From assembly GCA_030141605.1 (NCBI GenBank), contig JAQGDQ010000054.1:498001-558000 (forward strand): a stretch of DNA of 60,000 bases, given 5' to 3'. Position numbers and translations under genes: made by a program. Of this stretch, positions 50,775-60,000 are shown piece by piece (position 1 is the stretch's first letter; the number at the start of each line of letters is the position of its first letter). Below the pieces are notes generated by a model, which had not been told where the DNA came from, did no database searches, and saw only the letters and a program-made list of their open reading frames with translations. This stretch comes from Tubiluchus corallicola (taxonomy: Eukaryota > Priapulida > Priapulimorpha > Priapulimorphida > Tubiluchidae).

Positions 50775-52188
50775 TATGAAAATTGCCTTTGTTAAATTGT
50801 GTTGGAAACAAATATGAAATAAACCTGAATCTGGTGAGATGCGAATGTGCCAAATTGCCATGACAACTGAGCATCAATCTTAAAGCTTAATTCCTAAATA
50901 TTTTGTGAAAAAACATTGGGTACCCAGTTTGCTCTTGCGTGAAGTTCACAAACGCACTTACTGAACTTGATCCTAATCTCGACTGTATAACTATAACGCC
51001 ATTAATGTGGTATAACTAAAATACAGACATACAGCATATTAAATAACAAAAAGTATACATTTATAATTGATTCTACTTCATCGCGCCTCGAATGTCAGAA
51101 CTTAGATCGAAAACCTTCAAAGAAAAACGTGAGCACGAATCAACATAAGTAAACAAGAATCTCGAAGACTCAAACAAATCGCTAACGTTAATATGGGCTA
51201 CCTTATTTGCGCAAGCTCGATGATGATCAAGTTGCTTTTTATACATATCTATGACGCACTCACTAAATGTAGCATTTTTCTCGTTTTATTAAATAAGATA
51301 AAAGAAGAAAAAACAATAGTTGTTACATGCATATAACGGTCAACGATTCGTTTGTAACAGTTATCAAGTTAAGAAATTGTAGAAAAAATACAAAAGAAGT
51401 TGTAGAAGTAAGAACTTTTGGCACTTTGTGTCTGCCCTGTTACTACAATTTTGCACTTGCCCTGGCATGCCTCGTTGATGTTAACTATTAACATTCTGAT
51501 GGAAATAGCCCTTTCATCATTTCGTTCTTCATTATTCCGTCTGCCTTCTCACCACATCCTCACATTTTCATTACTTTTCAAGTCTTCTCTTTTACGTATA
51601 TACCTCCTGTGCTCTCTTTTAGAAGACAAGCACATTTCTGACTGTATCCTTCATTAAGTCACTTTCATATTGGCTAAACATTATAATTTTAAATACTGAA
51701 ATCTATTTTTTCTAGGAGTTCAATACTGGTTCCAGGCAGCATCATTCATAAATTTAGGCTGTTGTTACCTCAAACAGAGGTAAGATATGTATACATCTGA
51801 AACACCGTTACCAGCACTGGCTTATCTTACAGACCTGCGTGAGCCAGTGGACCAGGCTCCAGTCATGCCACGTACATCTCATTGAGTAAGTCCTGCCTAA
51901 CCAAAGAATGTTGTTTGAGTGATAATGTAAATCACAGAAAAAGTACCTATACATCGTAAAAAGATACATTAAAAAGTTCAACATGGAGTAACTAACAATT
52001 AATGCACAGCTGGATTCTGGCATCTAGTACATCAAAGTGTATAAAAAAATTATTTAATAGTAACCTCTTTTAACTTGGTTTCTTAGTTTACTGCTAACTT
52101 AGAGATGTCATGGTACAGACATAGATGCAGCGTTTCATATTTTTCAGCAATTTCAGGTACTTTTTCTATGACTTTACATTACTGTTAC
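50775..52188. other. Intergenic region between KATNIP and NUPR1, left part
   Basis: No coding exon recognised on either strand. The scattered open frames have no family signature and no good splice or start context. Confidence 0.4.
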
Positions 52189-52635
52189 CAGGGCTGACAT
52201 GGTTAACCATTTAACCGACCGCTAAGTGGTGTAACCGTTTAGAAAATCTCTAACCATTTATAAATTACTTGGCAAAATTTTCTACGTATCCGTATCAATG
52301 AAATCTTGTATCTTTTCTGTGTTGGCACAAGCAGTTAGCAATGTTCTGCTTACAAAAATTGTACCATTTACAACATTATTTTCAAATAAGGTGGTTGCCT
52401 AAGAAGCATCTAAATTGTAAATTGTAAAAAGTTTTTCACTTGCATATGTTACAAGATGCTGCCATGTTGGATACTTTCACTGGAGCATGCTAGATTTGAA
52501 CCGCACGGCTCATTCGTGCAAGTCATATGTGTATTTGATACTTTCTTATAACTATGACGTCATCGGACACGGTTAACCGACAGCAATTAATAATTGTTAA
52601 ATGGTTAGTTAAAAAGCCTAACCGTCTCAGCTCTA
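52189..52635. mobile_element. Possible hAT-type element remnant
   Basis: The left end reads CAGGGCTGACATGGTTAACC and the reverse complement of the right end TAGAGCTGAGACGGTTAGGC, the CAGGGCTG...GTTA style common for hAT ends. The element is about 447 bp, has no ORF and contains further GGTTAACC-like blocks near both ends. The flanking 8-mers agree only partly, so the target duplication is not proven. Confidence 0.5.
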
Positions 52636-53004
52636 ATCGTTTACTCTTTTGTTTGCCAACTTGGAATATCTTGAAATAGAACAATCCACACAGCTTCACC
52701 ACATAAACTTTGTAATTATAGTTCAAGAACTACAATACAATCAAACTAATGACACTTCTAAATAGCAAAAATAACAGCTAGCCTGTAATTTATTTAACAA
52801 TTACAGAAAAGGCAGATATCAAACACAACAGTAAATATTAGAAATTTATAAAAAATCAAATTACCTTTGACTATATACACTGCCACACCAAACATGAGTA
52901 TAAAATAATTTGTAAAGACTTTACTAATGTGGCTGCACATAATCATGACATTATTCCACAATATCATATAATGAAGAAAAAAATGCGGTCCCCTTCTAAT
53001 AACC

Positions 53005-53029
53005 ATATATATATATATATATATATATA
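53005..53029. repeat. AT microsatellite
   Basis: Uninterrupted (AT)n of 25 bases in the intergenic region upstream of KATNIP. Confidence 0.95.
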
Positions 53030-54309
53030 ACCACTTTCACCACTTTACCACCAGTATTCCAGATCCAACATAATAACCATATTTTAATTTGGCAGACGAA
53101 GAAATCAGATAGCTGTTATTTTATACCACTGTTACGGATCCAATTTCCATAACTGCAAAAAAAACCAAGTAGCTAAAAAATGAGCCTCTACAAAGTAATA
53201 AACTGGCACACCACGCTAATATTGTCATTAAGCGCATTTTTGTAGCTCAAATTCAGGTCAATGTTAGAGTTACAATTTTTTAAACGTTTCAACTCTTTTC
53301 AATGGCAAACTGCAAATGAACTGTTAGCTTTAAGTTTGCATTTTCGGCAAGTTTAAACAAGTTCGTAACGAATTAATAACTATTGATGTACACTATTGAA
53401 TAGAATTTTTAATACTGACAATTACATGAACATCTTCAGTAGCTATTTTTGCAACTCGTGTGCATTTTACAATTTCTTTCATTTCAAAAAATTGTTGTAA
53501 AGCAGGTTTAAAACTTCACTTCACTCAGAATTCAATATACAGTGATAACAACTATTGCTATATAGTAAAATGTTAAAATGGCAATTTATTCAATAGATTT
53601 ATGCCACATGCGGAGGCACATCATGCAATATCTGTAGCCATTAAATCACTTAAGATTCCAATAGTGATCCAGGTGTGTCAAATAGTGAATTTTTTTCCAA
53701 TTCTTTTCATGGATATGGATGCTAATCATGGATAATTACATGTCATGCAATATCTGTGTTATTACACAAACACTTGAAGGCCTATATAACCACAACAGAC
53801 ATTGAAGTTTTTTTAACACATTATTTTTATTTACACAAATAATTCATAGTTATTATTAAACAAAAGAGACTTTTAAATTAAATAACTGACCCTTTTCTGG
53901 CAAATTTCAGAAAAGTTTCTGAAATTTTTGGCTGTAAAGTTTGCCATGTTTAGCCTCTTTGGTGTGAGTGAGTAACAATGACTTACGACGTACAGAAAGC
54001 GTCTTTGATTGCAGATCTTTAGTGACCTCGTGACTGTACTCATAACGTCATTCGTTTCACACTACGAAAAATGGCGGTTCTTCAAATTTAATACCACTAA
54101 CAAAGAAGCGATAAAAAATCAAAAGAACCAAGTTTTACAATAAGTTTATAATGAAATAAATTGAGTATTTGTAATGAGCAGGATTTTAAGTTGTAAAAGC
54201 TTATATGGTAGTGAAAGTATAGTTTGATTTTAAAAAAATTGATGTAATGATACAGATGTAAATTTTGATAGTCAATTGATTAGTCACAGACTAACAGATT
54301 TACCACTTA

Positions 54310-54522
54310 TCAGCTGTGTGGGTGCGGTTTAGAATGTTGCTCTTTCTTATTTTTCTCTGTGTTCTCCATCTTCGTTTGGAGTTTTCGTGTGTGACCACTG
54401 GTATCATGCAAATTTGTATTCTGCTGTGTTTCTTTCTTCGTTCGACCTTTACCACCTGACCCAGGCATGTACTTGTCAGCTTCATAATTGTACTCTTCAT
54501 ATTCGTCTACTTTATCCGCCAT
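54310..54522 (-). CDS. NUPR1: Nuclear protein 1 (NUPR1/p8) homologue
   Basis: NUPR1 is a small, stress-induced, intrinsically disordered chromatin-associated protein. The predicted protein has 70 residues, close to the usual 80 or so. The N-terminal part is acidic and Tyr-rich (DEYEEYNYEADKYMPG). It is followed by the family signature GSGGKGRTKKETQQNTN, then HTRKLQTKMENTEKNKKEQ, matching the GRKGRTKRE, HERKL-TKLQNSE-KKR layout of NUPR1. The two basic clusters (KGRTKK and KNKK) form the bipartite nuclear localisation signal. The ATG at 54,522 is preceded by AACA, a good context. The coding region is a single exon here. An internal GGTGGTAAAG could act as a donor, but the NUPR1 homology continues straight across it, so I read the ORF as uninterrupted. 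Confidence 0.9.
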   Translation of the reverse strand: MADKVDEYEEYNYEADKYMPGSGGKGRTKKETQQNTNLHDTSGHTRKLQTKMENTEKNKKEQHSKPHPHS

Positions 54523-55009
54523 TGTTAAATTTTTAGTACTGAAACATATATTTAAGAAAATATGAAATTTACAAAGTTGGTTTTAACTTCTGCCATTTCA
54601 AATAATCATATTACATATTACAAAATTCATTAATAGAACAAAATAATGTGTATTTACAATGACTAGATACTACCAGGTGTTAAGTAAGTACAGACATGCA
54701 ATACTATGGAACAATATTAGTGATGAAATTAAAACCAATACATTTATTTATTAGCCAACAATATAGCATAAGTTTAGACTAGTCATAATTTGATCTATTA
54801 ATCCACGGCCACTCTCATAACAAGTTTAAAAATACTATGTTTGTTATCGATTTGTTACCATTTCACATTATGAGTAGATAGGGATTTTATTTCTTATTAT
54901 TTTTTGTCATGTCACGTCGTCTACGGCTGATACGAATTAACCAGATTTTTGATTAAATTATCAAGTCTTATTTTGATGAGTGTTCACACTCTTGCATTTA
55001 TTTAAAAAT

Positions 55010-55084
55010 GTTTATTGAGAACTGCTATATTTTGTTAATAAAAATGTCATTTTTATTAACAAAATATAGCAGTTCTTAATAAAC
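55010..55084. repeat. Near-perfect 75-bp palindrome
   Basis: Two 37-base arms around a single central T (55,047). Of 37 pairs, 36 match; the exception (55,017 with 55,077) would be a G-U pair in a plus-strand RNA. The left arm contains AACTGCTATATTTTGTTAAT. It is about 0.5 kb upstream of NUPR1. Confidence 0.93.
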
Positions 55085-56844
55085 TGACTGGTGATGGGGA
55101 AAACGAATTTTTAAAGTGAAAATAAAATCAGTACCCACTTAAACAAAGACATGGCATTATTCAAATGCAAACATCTGCAACGCTGCAATTTTTTACACTT
55201 TTTAGAAAAATTCAGCCAGCGCTTAATGATCAACATTCCTTTCTGCGTCTACAATTATTTTGACTGGACCTTGTAGCTGCTCATTTACAGTATTGTTCAT
55301 GTTTGGTGCAGAGGCTTCTGTCATTAACACCCACAGGCATTAGTCAGAAAATGATTTGTGTTGGAGTAACATAACTCTATTTTTTTGTCATTTGGCATTG
55401 TCCTAGACATTCCGTATGTTTACAGTTCAACATTTGTTTTGTTTGCTTTTCACAATGTGGATTTTTGTCATTTTATACACTATATTTCCATTAGGTGGAT
55501 TGCTACATGATCATGATCATGTAATATTTGAAATGTTGCAGACAAGCAGATGTTTTGTGTTGGCATAAAAGTCATGTCTTTGCCTAAATAGGTAAACTGT
55601 TATTTTCATATAGCAATTTCTTTTTTAACTAAATAATAAAAAATAAATACACTTCTGTGTGCTTGATTTTTCTTTTTTCCAGTTAAAATGAATAAACTAG
55701 CATATGAACATATAAATGTAAGCATTAGTGCTGGCCAATAGGTAACGATCATGAGAATAAGTACCACTTCAAGCAGTTTCAGCAGCTATTCTCACCATCA
55801 GACCATTTACATTTACCACATTGCTGAATACTGGTGTGCTTTTGTTACTAAGAAAATAACAAGAAGTTTGTTAACATTACATAACTTTGTTAATATCATA
55901 TAACTTCTGCTTAAATTATTTTTATAGCTTTTATTTTTCACCTTTTAAGCATTAATTTTTGCTTTTACTAAAGTTTCTTTGTAAATAGGCCTAACTTACA
56001 AGGGGAATTTGTACTAAAAGGAGTTGAACTATAGATAGAAGAACTAAAAACAGTTTTTGCATTGCACAAGTTTTGAATCATTTTCTTGTCTCTTATTTCA
56101 CCATATTTTGTTTGTTAGACTTTGGTTATCAGGTCACTTAAAAAAACAACTGTGCTGCGTTCCAAACTCACTACATGTAGTAAAGTAAATGCTTTGAGAA
56201 GCTCACTTTTGTTTTTACAGAAACTCAAACTTTCTGCTTTTTGACCAATAGTGAAAATGGGTCATTTTTTATTTGGTATAGATAGCCCAAATGACAACAA
56301 ACATTTGCACTTTAAGCAGACGATTTTGTCATGAACAATTGCAATCACACTGTTTCATGACGAGTCACACTGTGCAAGTTACAGTGGTGTCTGATAGCTG
56401 CAACTGTATGTGACAGCTACTGGGGTATTAAATTACAAGTTTGCTTGGGCAATTGCTGGTCATTTTGTTTGCATAATGGAAGTGGCTGTATGAAATGTGA
56501 ACCTGGTCAACGATCAGTACGCAAATAAAAAATTATATTTTGATAAAGGTAAAAAATAATCTGAGTCACATAAATGGTATAGTCAGCCAAAAACACTTTT
56601 TTCTAATCTTGATGAATCATCACGATGATGATATTTTCCTCGTCTTTCATTTTTCTCTAATCACAGCTTCCTCTTTCCGTGTTCACATTGAGTTCCTTTA
56701 TTTAATAATCAATAATCAGTTTAATTATTCACAGCTTTTATAATTTCTTTTCTCCTTTGAATTATGCACTGTTATTATTTTAGTTCTTTTTATTAATATC
56801 AGGTGCAAAAAGTTGACAAAATGCCTATCACAATATGACAAATT

Positions 56845-56877
56845 AATTTAGTCATTCCTTTATTGAATGACTAAATT
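56845..56877. repeat. Short perfect inverted repeat (hairpin)
   Basis: Arms AATTTAGTCATTC and GAATGACTAAATT, 13 bases each, separated by 7 bases. Function unknown; possibly part of a decayed mobile element. Confidence 0.8.
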
Positions 56878-59195
56878 CAATAAATCAGAATCACACATGG
56901 GTTATTATATGCACATGACTTGTATGACATAGGTTTTGTTCATGTGCATGCCTGTTTTCCCTTCATTGTCCATAACAGAAAAAACATTTAAATTTCTATT
57001 GCACACAAATTCATCCTGTTCCCATGCACAACTGATGCAGCAATGAGCATCCTACAAAACCAGCTCATGCCAATAAAAAGGGACCATTTTGTTATGTGCC
57101 ATCAGGTTTATTCATGAATTCTACAAGATGGTTTGCATCAGTTTGAGGCTTCTTTACAAAAAGCCACGGAAGGGGCTAGCCACATCATAATTTTTAAACA
57201 CGAATGCAACTAGGGGCTCATTTGGCTGGAGATAAGAATGACTTTAAATTTGTATTTACAGGCAAAACTTTTTATGCGTGTGTACTATGCAATGATTTAA
57301 ATATTTTTATTGTAATTTGTAGATTTAGGTTTTGTGTTGGAGTACACATATCGGAGACGCTAAACAATGGATTAACGAAACGAAATTATTCGATTCAATT
57401 AAATTAAATTTCATTTTCTCAATAGCAGTTTAAAATTCATCATAATTATTTTTATATTTCATTGTAGCCGAGGAGCAGCAGCGAAATACCTATTGGTCAC
57501 TTGGTCAGCTGCCCCTTATTAAAAGTACAAGTTTATTCACAGGGTGATGACATTTTTAATAAAACAAACGCAATTCAACTGAAAACAAAAGAAATTTTCA
57601 TTTTTGCTTTTTCTATTAAAACAAGATCAGGCTATTACTAATAACACAGTATGTACACTGTAACATTGTAGTAATAACGTTGGCTGGTTTTAACGCATAA
57701 TATCATAATTACCTAAATATTTTGACAGCTTAGTTACGCAAAATGAAAGTCAGCGAATTATATAAGTACAGCTAAACTATGCACTTGCACCTACTAACCT
57801 TTAGTTTGATTGAAAATAATAGATGTTTTCCAAAATTTCTAAAAACCTGACCGAAATACAGCCATACGGAGTGACGAGTGACGACACACCGTATTCGCAA
57901 AACCAACAAAGTTGAAAAATTGAGGGAGGTTATCTATGACTCACGCTCAGTAATTTTGGTGATTTCTTTTGCTCCACTCGATGAATATGAGCCTTTGGAC
58001 AAATTAAATCAGTCATTTTGTTTACAGCCTGCAGGAACAATTTCTATTTAAATCTCGAGGTTAATTATGGCAGGTTTTGTTTTGTTTACTTCTTCCATTA
58101 ATAATTTTGTTTTTTGTACACATGTACACTTTCTTTTTTCCGTGTGCTGCTGTTCGTCTTTCATTCATTAACGAAAACACCTTTGTGCAAATTAATTGAA
58201 ACAAACAGACTTACGAACTAATATTATTCAGTGTTTGATGTATGTCCATGTTTTTGAGCAGGATACACGTATCGTTTTGCATCTGTTGCTGTTTTTGTCC
58301 AAGATGGGTTAATTTTATCATTTCTGAGTCAATAAATCAAACGGTGATGCTACAGTCACCCTGTGTGACGAAACGTGATTGCAGCATTGTTGACAGTCAC
58401 ATGATAGTCATTATTTTTATGTGAAGAAACTTTTCCAAGAATCAAATAAGCCTGTTAGAGTGGCTTGGAAACTCTCCTCACTGGAACTTTATAGACAATT
58501 TGGGCTGTTTGTAAGCAACATCTTCGAGAAATGGACAGCACAACAACAGAGAAGCTGATGATGTCCCTAATGCGTGTTTGGTACAGAGACCCAAAAATCC
58601 TGCAGGATTGTACACATTTGGTGGCTTTATGCCAAATCATATCAAGATATGCTTCTCAAGAATTGAGGCGGTCACGTCATATACTATTTTGTGTATAATA
58701 CATATTGTACACAGTAAAAAATTGAGCAAAACTTTTTTGTTGTTTTCAGAATTCGAATTAATTTGCACAATGGTGTATTAAAAACCGTTGTGTAAACATG
58801 GCGCTACACTGTTTAGTCGTGTCCCTTTAGTGTGCTTATAGCCGTTTCTAAAAATTTGTTTTAACGTTGATCATATATAGTTGCATCATTACAATTTTTA
58901 ATGTAATTTGGATGTTTATTTTTTATTCATTTATAGACCCTTGGTTTTTTCTGCTTAGCTTTTACTCTCAAATATCGTTTCAACACCTTCGCATAACGTA
59001 TTTTTAACAATGTTTTCCATTCTGACATTTTTATATTGGTGACATGCTCTTTATTAATATAAACTTTATGTTAAAATATGTAGCTAATTTTCAAGTTCTA
59101 TTGAATCTGTTTATCATGATATATTAACAATTTACTGCAATCATTTGCTTTAACAAATTGCCTGCATTTTTTCGAATGCTTGATATTCATTTCAG

Positions 59196-59352
59196 TTAAG
59201 ATTGGACAATGTTTCTGAGTTATATGTTAGTGCTGGAAGTGCTACTGATTCCATTAGCCATACCAGAACTGGTAAACCTTCGTGCACACACGTGTGTGAA
59301 GAAAGCAAGGGTGTGAGTTCTAGAATAGATATTTCTGACATTTTTTCGATAT
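59196..59352 (+). CDS. Orphan internal exon of an unknown gene
   Basis: Between a good acceptor (TTCATTTCAG, ending 59,195) and a strong donor (GTAAGT at 59,353) one frame is open for 52 codons plus one base. It starts LRLDNVSELYVSAGSATDS and contains KPSCTHVCEESKG, with three cysteines. I do not recognise it. It may belong to the gene starting at 59,912 or to another plus-strand gene; neighbouring exons were not found. Confidence 0.4.
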
Positions 59353-59911
59353 GTAAGTAAGAAAACATTTTTTGTTCAATTTGCGTGGATAAATCGACTT
59401 CATTTTCGCTAAAATACACCACTACAGTTTGGCGTAGTATTGTATTACGTATTTAGTTTTAAACCAATTCAGTACTCTGCAAGGGTCCAAGACTAGCTCC
59501 CTATCAAAGACGATCCTCCAAGACGAGGCACGAAACCGACAATGGTAATATCAAGGGGCAGAACGATAGATAAAATTGCCCAATGTCCATGAGCAATCTT
59601 TGTTCGTTCACTCATCTATTCTCTGACCAGGTAACCATTCATAGTGTGTGCTCAATTTCGGTCCCTACGTAGACGCCATAACTACTCAGCTCTTGACACA
59701 AAGTTTTAAATACACATATAGGCCCGCAATTAGACTGAGATAACACTGTTATACCTTAATGGAATGTGAATGGTTTTGAACACAGTAAAATAATCACATT
59801 CATTTTAACAATTTAATCAGTTTAATCAGCTTTTGAAAACATAAAGAAACAAATAAGCAACAGCGAGAGTGCAAGTAGTGGAGCTGTGGTTTTGTAGGAT
59901 TTAAAATAAAA

Positions 59912-60000
59912 ATGGACAGTGAACTGTTTAAAATGAGGCGTATAACTATTTCACTGGCACTTTTAATAATCAGTTTGTTCACATTTTTTGACAGTGATGC
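59912..60000 (+). CDS. Start of a secreted or membrane protein, cut by the window edge
   Basis: ATG in context AAAAATGG, frame open to the edge (29 codons and two bases). The N-terminus is MDSELFKMRRITISLALLII followed by SLFTFFDSD: basic residues, then a hydrophobic run of about 16, a classic signal peptide or signal anchor. TTTGTAG ending at 59,898 could be an acceptor that makes this the second exon of the transcript. The protein cannot be identified from this fragment. Confidence 0.5.
   Translation, partial: MDSELFKMRRITISLALLIISLFTFFDSD

Larger units (their letters stand above)
54523..59195. other. Intergenic region right of NUPR1
   Basis: It should contain the NUPR1 promoter. Apart from the palindrome at 55,010-55,084 and the hairpin at 56,845-56,877, I see no gene with good signals. 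The open frames near 57,204 and 58,455 lack family signatures and splice context. Confidence 0.35.

Noticed and set aside
51418-51657. 79-codon plus-strand ORF
   Set aside because: Low-complexity Ser/Leu/Ile reading with no conserved motif, in otherwise featureless intergenic DNA.
54310-54522. First exon of KATNIP, splicing at the internal GTAAAG to the acceptor just before 49,172
   Set aside because: The frame would fit, but the ORF matches NUPR1 along its whole length, including the part after the putative donor, so it is a separate single-exon gene.
55010-55084. microRNA precursor
   Set aside because: The loop is a single base, too short for a microRNA hairpin.

Overview
The window looks like nuclear DNA of a non-vertebrate animal. 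It is AT-rich, its genes are split by GT-AG introns of a few hundred bases to a few kilobases, and it encodes clear homologues of animal proteins (KATNIP, ALKBH3, BORCS5, RPP30, NUPR1). Keeping KATNIP, a ciliary-base protein, suggests a ciliated lineage. I cannot name the phylum from the sequence. I saw no rRNA, tRNA, CRISPR array, phage or bacterial operon.

Layout, left to right. 1-2,028 (minus): the first two coding exons of BORCS5, whose 3' part lies outside the window. 3,135-4,061 (minus): RPP30, with an uninterrupted coding region. 4,062-9,955: a long gap with a terminal-inverted-repeat element at about 7,955-8,788. 9,956-17,898 (plus): ALKBH3 in eight coding exons. Its first intron holds a complete TatD-family nuclease ORF with a CCCH zinc finger (11,149-12,057), on the same strand. 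18,912-49,172 (minus): KATNIP, for which I could place 32 exons plus a probable last exon. A KATNIP intron holds a small two-exon gene of unknown function on the opposite strand (22,283-23,399). 54,310-54,522 (minus): a NUPR1/p8 homologue. 59,196-60,000 (plus): one orphan exon and the start of a protein with a signal peptide or signal anchor, cut by the window edge.

The genes do not form one pathway. They cover tRNA 5' processing (RPP30), lysosome positioning (BORCS5), alkylation repair (ALKBH3), a nuclease (TatD), the ciliary base (KATNIP) and stress-responsive chromatin (NUPR1). Three points stand out. The ALKBH3 start exon can splice in frame onto the TatD exon, so one promoter could serve two nucleic-acid enzymes. 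KATNIP is built from four related repeat units. KATNIP and NUPR1 are direct neighbours. Non-coding DNA holds several small DNA-transposon remnants (pogo/Tigger-like with TA target sites, a hAT-like one, and unassigned ones), a ten-unit degenerate telomere-type array, a GA microsatellite and a near-perfect 75-bp palindrome.

All splice sites were placed by eye from splice consensus, reading-frame continuity and family knowledge. No transcript or database search was available.
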